From contig JAQWCF010000005.1 of NCBI GenBank assembly GCA_028706105.1, forward strand, positions 1 through 39,668: DNA of 39,668 bases, in the 5' to 3' direction. Below, one piece after another: positions 24,638-31,693 of the stretch (position 1 is the stretch's first letter; each line of letters starts with the position of its first letter). The notes beneath the pieces are model-generated. The model had not been told where the DNA came from, did not search any database, and saw nothing but the letters and a program-made list of their open reading frames with translations. Source of the DNA: Candidatus Margulisiibacteriota bacterium. GTDB lineage: Bacteria; Margulisbacteria; Riflemargulisbacteria; GWF2-35-9; DYQY01. A program made the translations under genes and the position numbers.

Positions 24638-27301
24638 ATGTTTCGTTTATTGAGTGTTTTATTTTTATTTTCTTTTTTAATAGCTGGGGAATTTCGACCA
24701 GACGTAAAATGGTATCAATATGAAACTAAAAATTTCAGATTAATTTTCAATGATAATTCCAGGTATTTGGCTGATCAGACTTATGAGATAGTTGAAGATA
24801 TTTATGAAAACATTTCCTCTGAGTTAGGCTACAGAGTAAGAGAAAAAGTGGATATTTTATTTAATGATAGCTCAGATCTAATTCTGGATTATGCTAATTT
24901 TTTTGCGAATACAATAATGATCAACACAGCCAAGGTCCCCTCATCTCAGATAGGTCCTTTTTCTAAGGGCTATTTGCATAATCTAATTACACATGAGTTA
25001 ACGCATATTGTGCATTTGCAGATGTCTCCCATAACTGATGGTATCTATGCTTTCGTGAAGAGGACAACCGCTAAGGGCTGGATGTATCCGTATTTTATGA
25101 TAGAGGGCATGGCTGTTTATAATGAAAAACAAATATCTAATGGAGGTAGACTATATAATACTTCTTTTCTAGAGCAGTTTATGGCTTTTGCAAAGGATGA
25201 GGACTTTCCAACCTTAACTCAGGTTTACCAGCGGAGCATGGTTCGTTGGCCTATGGGCAGTGCTCCATATTTGTTTGGGGCAAAGTTTGTCGACTATTTA
25301 GTTGAAACACATGGGTTAGGTAAATTAGTTGAGTCTTATAGATATTTTGCAGGACAAATCAATGCGACTTATGAGCAAGCATTTTTGGCTGTGTATGGGT
25401 TTAAATTAGCCGACGAATATACTAATTTTATTAATCATTATAAAAATGTATATTTGATAAAAAACAAAGAAGATCAGTCTTTGAATTATTTAAGCAGTCA
25501 AAGTTCAGAGGTGATGAGCTCGTTGTTCGTCGCCAAAGACTTATATTATGCGACAATTAACGATTTTAAGGGAACGTCAAGGCTTGTAGTTGTAAGTGGC
25601 GATAAAACTGAAACTATCTACGAGAATAGTTTATTGTATGATACAAAAATAGGTTTGAGTAACGGAGAAATTTATTTTACTAGAATTTCTTTACCAAATA
25701 TTTATGAGAGCAGATTATCCTTGGTGAAATTGAGTCATAAAAAAGAAGTGTTAATTGATGAAGGGATAGTAGATATCGCTATAAATGACAAGAAGTTTAT
25801 GTATATTAAAAGTCATTTAGGTAGAGATAGTATTCTTATGAGGGAGAACGGTAAAAGCAATGTGTTGTATTCAACTGATTCGCTAGAGTCTTTAGCTGTT
25901 AGTTTTTCTGGTGACAGATATGCTTTTATAGAGAAAATTGCTAATGAGAAAACCTTGGTATTACAACAGGGAGACAAAAGAAAAGAATTAGTGTCTGGAG
26001 ACATCAAAACTGTAATTTTTGTTGGAGAGGAAGTATGGTTTGTAGCTGGAATGGACGGGCTTAGCCAATTATTTAGGTACGAGGAGAACACAAATAAGAT
26101 ATACCAGAAGACGAATGTTTTAACCGGCGTATATAATCCTCAAGTTATCGCCGACACTATTTATTTTTCTACTTATACTTCTAGAGGAATTGCTTTAGTG
26201 TCAATGAAAGCAAAAATGGATAAGGCTGTAAATAAAAGAGAGTTATTAATAACTTTTTCTGAGCCAACTGCCTATAGATGGGTTAGTGGTAATGCAAAAG
26301 AAGTTGTTATTACTCAAGATTCTTATAGTAAGGCCTTTAGTTCTGCTGTAGTCACAGAGAAGAACAAGGAGCCAATTAAGACAGCAAGTGATTACAATAT
26401 TTGGTCACTTGAGATGATGTATTTATATCCATATTTTTCTGCAAGCAATTATGGTTCTGAGGTAGCTTTTACCACTTTACTTTCTGACCCTTTAGCCTTT
26501 AATGTGTTAGATATGTCTTTTTATGCTTCAAACTATGGAAAACTCTTTAACATTAACTATATAAATAGTTCTATTTATCCTAATTTTGTTTTGAGTTCTG
26601 TTAAGGATGGTAGTAGTGATCACTTTTTAACTGGTTTTCAGTTTCCAATTAGGAAGGATAAACTTAACCAGAATTTATTTATAGGGATAAAAGATTATTA
26701 TGAGAACGATAATTTGCTACATAATTTGTATTCTTTAGCGTATTTAATGCGTACTGTTGAAATGTATCATCATTCAATCTCTTACGAAAAAGGGTTTGTG
26801 AATCAGTTGAATTTAGATTTTAGTCGAACAAACAATAGAGCATCCTATATGAATAATTTACAGCTTTATCTTCCAGGGATTGATTTTAATCATGTTGTGA
26901 AAGTAGGATTATTGGGAGCGTATAGTAAGGATTTTTCTTATAGGCTTTCTGGTATACCAGGGTTGTTATACGTTAGAGGATTAGATATGAGAGATACTAT
27001 TAAAGGTGGAATATTAGGCAAAGCAACTTGTGAGTACCGCTTACCTGTCGCTGTCGTTGATGAGTTGTCCTTACTTGGACTTTATCATAAACATACAGGA
27101 TTAATTTTCTTTTATGATTTGGCTGATGCCCAAGATAGTAGAGATGATTTTATGAAAAATCCTTTTTGGTCTTACGGTGCTTCTATAGAAATGCTTGGAG
27201 AATATTCTAATGTTTATCCAATAAGTTTAGGGTTGGGTATTGCTAAAACCTCACAGAAAGAATTTTTATTGTTTTTTTCTTTTGGTAGTTTGCTAAATTA
27301 A
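24638..27301 (+). CDS. Secreted HEXXH metallopeptidase with propeller-like and outer-membrane barrel regions
   Basis: I do not recognise a named subfamily. From ATG 24638 the product is 887 aa (an in-frame ATG at 24626 adds MGIR but overlaps the -10). It has a signal peptide (LLSVLFLFSFLIA), then a gluzincin-like domain with THELTHIVHLQ (His119, Glu120, His123) and a candidate third ligand Glu156 in MIEGMAVYNE. About 270-600 is a run of TolB/propeller-like beta repeats. About 640-887 resembles a small outer-membrane barrel (IPGLLYVRGLDMRDT, CEYRLPVAVVDELSLLGLY, LIFFYDLADA, final FSFGSLLN), like the end of surface-antigen proteins. A periplasmic or surface protease attached to the outer membrane is inferred. 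It is probably transcribed alone. Confidence 0.8.
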   Translation: MFRLLSVLFLFSFLIAGEFRPDVKWYQYETKNFRLIFNDNSRYLADQTYEIVEDIYENISSELGYRVREKVDILFNDSSDLILDYANFFANTIMINTAKVPSSQIGPFSKGYLHNLITHELTHIVHLQMSPITDGIYAFVKRTTAKGWMYPYFMIEGMAVYNEKQISNGGRLYNTSFLEQFMAFAKDEDFPTLTQVYQRSMVRWPMGSAPYLFGAKFVDYLVETHGLGKLVESYRYFAGQINATYEQAFLAVYGFKLADEYTNFINHYKNVYLIKNKEDQSLNYLSSQSSEVMSSLFVAKDLYYATINDFKGTSRLVVVSGDKTETIYENSLLYDTKIGLSNGEIYFTRISLPNIYESRLSLVKLSHKKEVLIDEGIVDIAINDKKFMYIKSHLGRDSILMRENGKSNVLYSTDSLESLAVSFSGDRYAFIEKIANEKTLVLQQGDKRKELVSGDIKTVIFVGEEVWFVAGMDGLSQLFRYEENTNKIYQKTNVLTGVYNPQVIADTIYFSTYTSRGIALVSMKAKMDKAVNKRELLITFSEPTAYRWVSGNAKEVVITQDSYSKAFSSAVVTEKNKEPIKTASDYNIWSLEMMYLYPYFSASNYGSEVAFTTLLSDPLAFNVLDMSFYASNYGKLFNINYINSSIYPNFVLSSVKDGSSDHFLTGFQFPIRKDKLNQNLFIGIKDYYENDNLLHNLYSLAYLMRTVEMYHHSISYEKGFVNQLNLDFSRTNNRASYMNNLQLYLPGIDFNHVVKVGLLGAYSKDFSYRLSGIPGLLYVRGLDMRDTIKGGILGKATCEYRLPVAVVDELSLLGLYHKHTGLIFFYDLADAQDSRDDFMKNPFWSYGASIEMLGEYSNVYPISLGLGIAKTSQKEFLLFFSFGSLLN

Positions 27302-27308
27302 AAACCTT

Positions 27309-27521
27309 CACCTCACCAGTGGAATATTCTTGATGTCTGTTAAAAAGGATAATGCCACTACCTCTCCTGGCAAAGAGGTTTACAAACTACGGTTTTTTAT
27401 GAATATAAAAAGGGGAAGATGTTTTTATAACGAAATATTAAATAACTAAACCTCTCTGTTAGGAGAGGTAGCTATATATTCAATAAAGATGAAGTTGAAA
27501 GTAAATTTAGCTGGTGAGGTG
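27309..27521. mobile_element. MITE-like element with 11-bp terminal inverted repeats
   Basis: CACCTCACCAG (27309-27319) and its exact complement CTGGTGAGGTG (27511-27521) bound 213 bp without an ORF. Inside are two similar hairpins, ACCTCT/AGAGGT (27360-27379) and ACCTCTC/GAGAGGT (27450-27469), and AGTGG (27318-27322) can pair with CCACT (27355-27359). No transposase is present, so movement would need help in trans. No obvious target duplication is seen. The right end lies 4 nt from the stop codon of the AMMECR1 gene, between two convergent genes, where it may also serve as a bidirectional terminator. Confidence 0.6.
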
Positions 27522-27525
27522 GCCC

Positions 27526-28065
27526 TTATTCTCCAAAGACTAAGGCAGTAAATCCAAAAAGTTTAGCTTCTTTTAGATTTGTGTCGCTGTAAGGCACATC
27601 TGCTTTTTGGAAAAGATTTATTATATATTCTTCTTTATTCCATTTTTGTTCCAACGGAACTTGGGGTAGGAATACGCCTGATTTGTATCCATGTTTGAGC
27701 ATTAGTCCATGTTTGCCTATTTCTATTGCATCATAGGAAATTTTTTCAAAAGGGGATAGAACACTAATCTCGATTTCAATTTCTGGTAGCTCATCCTCCC
27801 TAACTGGAGAGAATCTCGGGTCATGAAAAGCAGCTTCCTTCGCCATTGCTTCAATAGTTACATAAAGTGGCAGATCACTTGTCATTTTTCCAATACATCC
27901 TCGAAGTTGATTATTTTTATGTAGGGTAACAAAAGCCCCTTGTTTGATTCCTAAATGTTTTTTGTCAAAAAAATCCAGATTGGTATCATCTGGGTAAAAC
28001 TCTGAGATAAGTGATAGTCTTGCTAACTCTAGTAAGTCCTGTTTATTTTGTTCTGATAATTTCAT
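27526..28065 (-). CDS. amrA: AMMECR1 domain protein
   Basis: AMMECR1 proteins are conserved in all domains of life; the biochemical role is unsettled, though many bacteria pair it with Memo and a radical SAM protein (AmmeMemoRadiSam). The 179-aa protein has the hallmark LRGCIG motif (Cys57), GAFVTLHK before it, and AFHDPRFSPV followed by IEIEISVLSP. The C-terminal half has GLMLKHGYKSGVFLPQVP, also typical. It begins 1 nt after the stop of the solute-binding protein gene, so the two are probably co-translated. Memo is not in the window. The family call is secure; the symbol follows the system name and is tentative. Confidence 0.9.
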   Translation of the reverse strand: MKLSEQNKQDLLELARLSLISEFYPDDTNLDFFDKKHLGIKQGAFVTLHKNNQLRGCIGKMTSDLPLYVTIEAMAKEAAFHDPRFSPVREDELPEIEIEISVLSPFEKISYDAIEIGKHGLMLKHGYKSGVFLPQVPLEQKWNKEEYIINLFQKADVPYSDTNLKEAKLFGFTALVFGE

Positions 28066-28066
28066 C

Positions 28067-29119
28067 TCAGTGAAGCAACTTCATGAACTTAAAATAAATT
28101 CTGTTATTAAAAAATTTATTCATATTTTTTTCATCAATGTCTTGGTAATTTTTTTTGTTTTTTAGGAGAAAGTTTAGAACATCTGTTCTCTCTTCAAGCT
28201 TTTTGGGTTCTATAGATGTAGCCCAAGGAGAATATTCAGATATTTCATATAGTTTATTTACCTTAGAGTCTGTTTCTTGTAAGTGTGCTTTAAGTTGTTG
28301 GTTTGTTGGTAGTTGGTTAAGTATTTTCCATGTTTTTTCTTGGAATTCATAAGAGCGTAGAGTGTCCTTAATTGCATTGGTTTCTTCGTCATTTTTAAAG
28401 AAGATTCCGACATAGGCTCCTTTAAATCCTCTAACACCATTTTGCGAAGCTGGAACGTCGAAGACAGAAAACTCTGCATCTTGTTGCCTTAATAGGTTGA
28501 GCATCCATATTCCTGAAATAATAGCTTTATTTTCTTTTTTTAGAAAAGATTCTTCAGGGTTTTCTTTGAAAATCATTGGGTAATTATCCATTAGTTTATA
28601 CATAAGTTTTACAGTGTATATCATGTTTTGAGTAGAGAATGGGGTTTGGCTTATCCAAAAAGGAAGTTGGTCATTAAAGAAAGATAAGAAGTTATAAAGC
28701 TTGTTGGACGTCCAGAGTTTTGGAAAGGCAATAAAATCCGGGTGACTTTGCGCATAAAAAAGAACATCTCGCCATCTACTTACTGGAATTATTTTGGGCA
28801 CACCCCATAAGTATAAGGCTCTAATGTCTAAGAATAATGGTTCAACATGATCAAATCTTGAGTCAACGTTAGCTATGTATGGCACGAAGGTATGTCCAGT
28901 TAAAAGAACATTTGGTTTGTGTCCAGCTTTTATGAGTTTTGTCATTTCTTTTAGCCCATTATCCCAATAGAAAACTCTAATAATATCATTTGGAAAAAAA
29001 GCTTGAGATATTTTTTTCATCTCTTCATTTTGGCTTGTATCAATTGTAAACCAAATTTCAGAAGAAAAAACAAAAGAGAGTAAGATAAAGAGAATTGATA
29101 ATTGAAACTTTCTTATCAT
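28067..29119 (-). CDS. Extracellular solute-binding protein (family 1-like)
   Basis: The 350-aa protein has a signal peptide (KFQLSILFILLSFVFS) and the layout of ABC-importer binding proteins: an N-terminal lobe with FTIDTSQNEEMKKI, a NVLLTGHTFVPYI hinge strand, RALYLWGVPKIIPVSRWRDVL and an AVISG-like IISGIWMLN region, then a GVRGFKGAYVGIFF strand. ATG ending at 29119 is chosen over the upstream ATG at 29134 because a perfect TATAAT sits 6 nt before it and overlaps the earlier start. No permease or ATPase gene is adjacent, so the transporter must be elsewhere or the protein has another role. The substrate is unknown. It is translationally linked to AMMECR1. Confidence 0.75.
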   Translation of the reverse strand: MIRKFQLSILFILLSFVFSSEIWFTIDTSQNEEMKKISQAFFPNDIIRVFYWDNGLKEMTKLIKAGHKPNVLLTGHTFVPYIANVDSRFDHVEPLFLDIRALYLWGVPKIIPVSRWRDVLFYAQSHPDFIAFPKLWTSNKLYNFLSFFNDQLPFWISQTPFSTQNMIYTVKLMYKLMDNYPMIFKENPEESFLKKENKAIISGIWMLNLLRQQDAEFSVFDVPASQNGVRGFKGAYVGIFFKNDEETNAIKDTLRSYEFQEKTWKILNQLPTNQQLKAHLQETDSKVNKLYEISEYSPWATSIEPKKLEERTDVLNFLLKNKKNYQDIDEKNMNKFFNNRIYFKFMKLLH

Positions 29120-29125
29120 CTTTTT

Positions 29126-29153
29126 ATTATACATATATTTTTAGCATATTCAA
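29126..29153 (-). promoter_or_regulatory. Promoter giving a leaderless solute-binding protein mRNA
   Basis: On the minus strand TTGAAT (29153-29148) and a perfect TATAAT (29131-29126) are 16 nt apart. The ATG at 29119 begins 6 nt after TATAAT, exactly where transcription should start. No Shine-Dalgarno sequence can fit on such a transcript. Confidence 0.6.
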
Positions 29154-29156
29154 AAC

Positions 29157-29852
29157 CTATTTGTAAGTTATTTCTTTATCTTTTTTCTTTTTAGGGCTTA
29201 AATTGATGTTTTTTATTGTATTTAATACTAAATTGATGACACTATTTGGTTCTGACCAATTTAAGCAGTGAGCAGAATAGTTGCCTACTGGGAGAAGCGA
29301 AATGCCTTTTTGATTTTGAATTCTTTTTAAATATAGCATTATTTCTTTATCAAAATCATTTTCTTCGTAAAAGTTTAAAGGTTGCATAAAAATTTTGTTT
29401 CTAAAGGTAAGTAGAAGTCCAGCTAAATCTGTTGTTTCTGCTAGATTGTCTTTTGTAACAAAAAAAAGAATAGGTTTTTTGATAGTTTTGGGTAAAAGGT
29501 TCATAAAGGAAATCATTTTGTAAAAAGATTTTTTTCCAATAAATAAGTCATGTCCTTCTTCATTAGTAGAAAAAAAGGGGAACAGAATTACCTCGGGTTG
29601 ATGCTTTAAGTATTCTTCGTTAGCTAGTCCATTATAAAAAAGACCTAGCTTTTGTTTTCTTTTTTTTATTTCAGGTATTATTTTAGGTAGCTCCTTGTTA
29701 TCAATTGTTAAGTTGAAGAAAAAATTGAGAGTTCCTTGTGAAGAGGAGTTGATTTTGTTCATAATTGCGGACAGTGGGTCAGCTTCTCCTATAGTACACT
29801 TAAGACAAGAATATGGACATTTGGAACTTAATTGAAAGTTATTAAAACTCAT
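29157..29852 (-). CDS. Small CxxxCxxC protein, possible degenerate radical SAM protein
   Basis: The 231-aa protein opens with KCPYSCLKC (Cys12, Cys16, Cys19), the C-x3-C-x2-C spacing that binds the 4Fe-4S cluster of radical SAM enzymes. Downstream it reads as alternating strands and helices (LNFFFNLTIDN, KLGLFYNG, VILFPFFSTNEEGHDLF, KKPILFFVTKDN), consistent with a partial TIM barrel. It is much shorter than ordinary radical SAM proteins (300-450 aa), and the GGE-like SAM-binding strand is not obvious. An extra Cys (SAHCLNW) lies near the C-terminus. It overlaps the GT4 gene by an ATGA junction. A radical SAM relationship is a hypothesis; another Fe-S or zinc protein is possible. Confidence 0.6.
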   Translation of the reverse strand: MSFNNFQLSSKCPYSCLKCTIGEADPLSAIMNKINSSSQGTLNFFFNLTIDNKELPKIIPEIKKRKQKLGLFYNGLANEEYLKHQPEVILFPFFSTNEEGHDLFIGKKSFYKMISFMNLLPKTIKKPILFFVTKDNLAETTDLAGLLLTFRNKIFMQPLNFYEENDFDKEIMLYLKRIQNQKGISLLPVGNYSAHCLNWSEPNSVINLVLNTIKNINLSPKKKKDKEITYK

Positions 29853-30997
29853 TTATTAGCAAGTAATTTTTCATAAGTTTCTATGAGTTTTTTTGTCATT
29901 TTGTTTGCTGATAAATGAGTAGCCCTTTTATAAGCGTCTTTACATTTTTCTTCATATAATTTGGGGTCAGTAATAAGGCTTGAAACAATGGTCGTATATT
30001 CTTCAAGGTCATCTTTACTCAGGAATCCACCTTGGTTATCTTCCATGACATCGGAAACGCCCATAGAATCTATTGCTACACATGGTACCTTCATGGACAT
30101 TGCCTCTAAGAGAACTAGCCCTTGTGTTTCTGTTTTGGAAGCAAAGATAAAAATCTTAGAAAGTTTCAAAAGCGGGAAGATAAGCGAACGCTCAATATAT
30201 CCCGTCATAATAATATCATCAAAGATGCCTAGTTCTTTGGCTTTTTCTTCTTGTTTTTCTCTTTCTGGGCCGTCGCCAATCATAATTAACTTTAAATTGC
30301 TGTGTTTTTCTTTTAGTTTTTTAAAAGCATCTAATAGGAAAGAAATATTTTTTTCTTTTGCTATTCTGGAAATTGTTACTAAGTAATAGTGTTTCTTTGT
30401 ATCAATTTTGTATTTTTCTTTTGCATTAGCTGTTGATGTTTTGTGGTAGTCAGTGAGATTTATTCCTGTAGGAATAACTTCGATTGGAGAAAGCACATTG
30501 TAATCTGTAATTTCGTCTTTGATATGTCTAGAAGGTACTATTACTAAGTGATTTTGGTTACAAAAGGATTTGCTTGCCCAAGTAACAAAGTTTTTTGCAT
30601 AGTCTGAGGGGATTGGCAGATAGTGGATGTACTCCATGAATAGAGTGTGATAGGTATGCACTAAAGGTTTTTTATAATGTTGTGCCAAGAAAACTGCTAA
30701 CATGCCCATAGTAAAGGGAGTATGCGTGTGGATTATATCAATATTTAGCGATTTAAATTTGTTCAAAGCTCTTGAATATGGCCAAGATAGTCTATATTCT
30801 GGTTGGAAAAAAAGTTTAGCAGATTTAAACCTGAAAACATAGTCAGGGTCAGCTTTTTTTTGCCCGAATTCGGTTTGAGGACAAAAAATGTAAACGTTAT
30901 GGCCCTTGTCAGTAAGTGTTTGTCTAAATATTTCTATAGAGGTTACGACGCCATTTATTTGTGGTAAATAAGTATCGGAAAAAAAAGCAATATTCAT
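29849..30997 (-). CDS. GT4 family glycosyltransferase
   Basis: This is a retaining GT-B glycosyltransferase of family 4, similar in layout to enzymes that glucosylate diacylglycerol or phosphatidylinositol. The 382-aa protein has the acceptor-side MNIAFFSDTYLPQINGVVTS (first 20 residues), HTHTPFTMG, YHTLFMEYIHY, the donor-side PTGINLTDY, and the EX7E motif (TQGLVLLEAMSMKVPCVA). There is no signal peptide; it probably acts at the inner face of the membrane. It overlaps recO upstream and the small CxxxCxxC gene downstream, both by 4 nt, so the three are translationally coupled. Confidence 0.92.
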   Translation of the reverse strand: MNIAFFSDTYLPQINGVVTSIEIFRQTLTDKGHNVYIFCPQTEFGQKKADPDYVFRFKSAKLFFQPEYRLSWPYSRALNKFKSLNIDIIHTHTPFTMGMLAVFLAQHYKKPLVHTYHTLFMEYIHYLPIPSDYAKNFVTWASKSFCNQNHLVIVPSRHIKDEITDYNVLSPIEVIPTGINLTDYHKTSTANAKEKYKIDTKKHYYLVTISRIAKEKNISFLLDAFKKLKEKHSNLKLIMIGDGPEREKQEEKAKELGIFDDIIMTGYIERSLIFPLLKLSKIFIFASKTETQGLVLLEAMSMKVPCVAIDSMGVSDVMEDNQGGFLSKDDLEEYTTIVSSLITDPKLYEEKCKDAYKRATHLSANKMTKKLIETYEKLLANK

Positions 30998-31518
30998 AAC
31001 TGTACCATCTGTTTCCCAACGTAGCTGTTTAAGATATGTTCAATATTAATGTTTTTTTCTGAGGGATTCAATACCCCTTCAGAGATAAGTAAATTTTTTT
31101 TGAAAGAGGACAATATTGCTGAAAGATCTTTTTCTTCTGCAAATTCGATGGTATCTAAAGTTGTTTTTGTTAGTAAGAAAAGTTGTTCGTCTTGTTGATT
31201 TTCTTGAATAATAGAATTTATTATCCAGATTAGTTCATAAGCTGTTTGTAATTTGTCGTAATCTTTAAAAATATTGTCATATGTTTTGATAGTTTCTATT
31301 ACCATAATGGTTTTAAGTGATTGATTATTGCCACTTCTGACATGGTATTTATTGAGAGAAAAGGTATTAAGTTTGCCAAGGTTGCCATTTTTTGATTTTT
31401 TAACTCCTTTGGCAACAAGAGATACTTTGCCTTTTTCCTGTGAAAATGCTTGGACAATTATACTACTGTCTGAGTAGGCTATAGATTTTAGGTTTATTGC
31501 AGTTAAAGTTTGAATCAT
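30994..31518 (-). CDS. recO: DNA repair protein RecO, short form
   Basis: RecO helps RecR load RecA on SSB-coated single strands. The N-terminal OB-fold is recognisable (AINLKSIAYSDSSIIVQAFSQEKGKVSLVAKGVKKSK, in pieces YSDSSIIVQ and KVSLVAKGVKK), followed by a helical part with YELIWIIN. The protein is 174 aa; ordinary RecO is about 240 aa. It ends soon after LLISEGVLNP, where the family has a zinc-binding or equivalent module, and it has no cysteine. The stop lies in an ATGA overlap with the GT4 gene, so the truncation looks settled rather than a sequencing frameshift. Lower-confidence point: it may be partly functional. Confidence 0.83.
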   Translation of the reverse strand: MIQTLTAINLKSIAYSDSSIIVQAFSQEKGKVSLVAKGVKKSKNGNLGKLNTFSLNKYHVRSGNNQSLKTIMVIETIKTYDNIFKDYDKLQTAYELIWIINSIIQENQQDEQLFLLTKTTLDTIEFAEEKDLSAILSSFKKNLLISEGVLNPSEKNINIEHILNSYVGKQMVQL

Positions 31519-31527
31519 TACATAGTA

Positions 31528-31556
31528 ATATTAACATTATTAACAATGACTGTCAT
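31528..31556 (-). promoter_or_regulatory. Promoter of recO
   Basis: On the minus strand ATGACA (31556-31551) and TAATAT (31533-31528) are 17 nt apart. The ATG ending at 31518 begins 9 nt after the -10, leaving at most a two-base leader and no ribosome-binding site. Confidence 0.45.
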
Positions 31557-31569
31557 AGAGCTTGCTTTC

Positions 31570-31598
31570 TTGTATAAATAAGCCAGATAAGTTAAAAT
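31570..31598 (+). promoter_or_regulatory. Promoter of the citrate synthase-like gene
   Basis: TTGTAT (31570-31575) and TAAAAT (31593-31598) are 17 nt apart. The leader of about 90 nt contains a small hairpin (GCTTT/AAAGC near 31605-31619) and the CCTCTC repeat at 31646-31676. Confidence 0.45.
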
Positions 31599-31645
31599 GA
31601 TTTAGCTTTATTTTAAAGCAAATAAACAATAAAATTGTCTTTTCT

Positions 31646-31676
31646 CCCTCTCTTTTAGAAAAGAGGCTAGGGGTGA
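31646..31676. repeat. Short CCTCTC/AGAGG hairpin repeat in the leader
   Basis: CTCTTT (31650-31655) pairs with AAAGAG (31660-31665) around a TAGA loop, followed by GGCTAGGGGTGAG. The module matches the CCTCTC...GAGG and GGTGAG parts of the elements at 156-254 and 27309-27521. It ends 7 nt before the ribosome-binding site of the next gene, and its GTG (31673) opens the reading frame without being the likely start. Confidence 0.5.
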
Positions 31677-31693
31677 GACAAGAAAGGCAAATT

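Noticed and set aside
27526-29852. Complete AmmeMemoRadiSam system
   Set aside because: Memo is absent and the CxxxCxxC protein is not recognisably the standard radical SAM partner; only AMMECR1 is secure.
31673-31693. GTG 31673 as start of the citrate synthase-like gene
   Set aside because: It lies in the CCTCTC repeat and has no ribosome-binding site; ATG 31694 has AAAGG at 6 nt.
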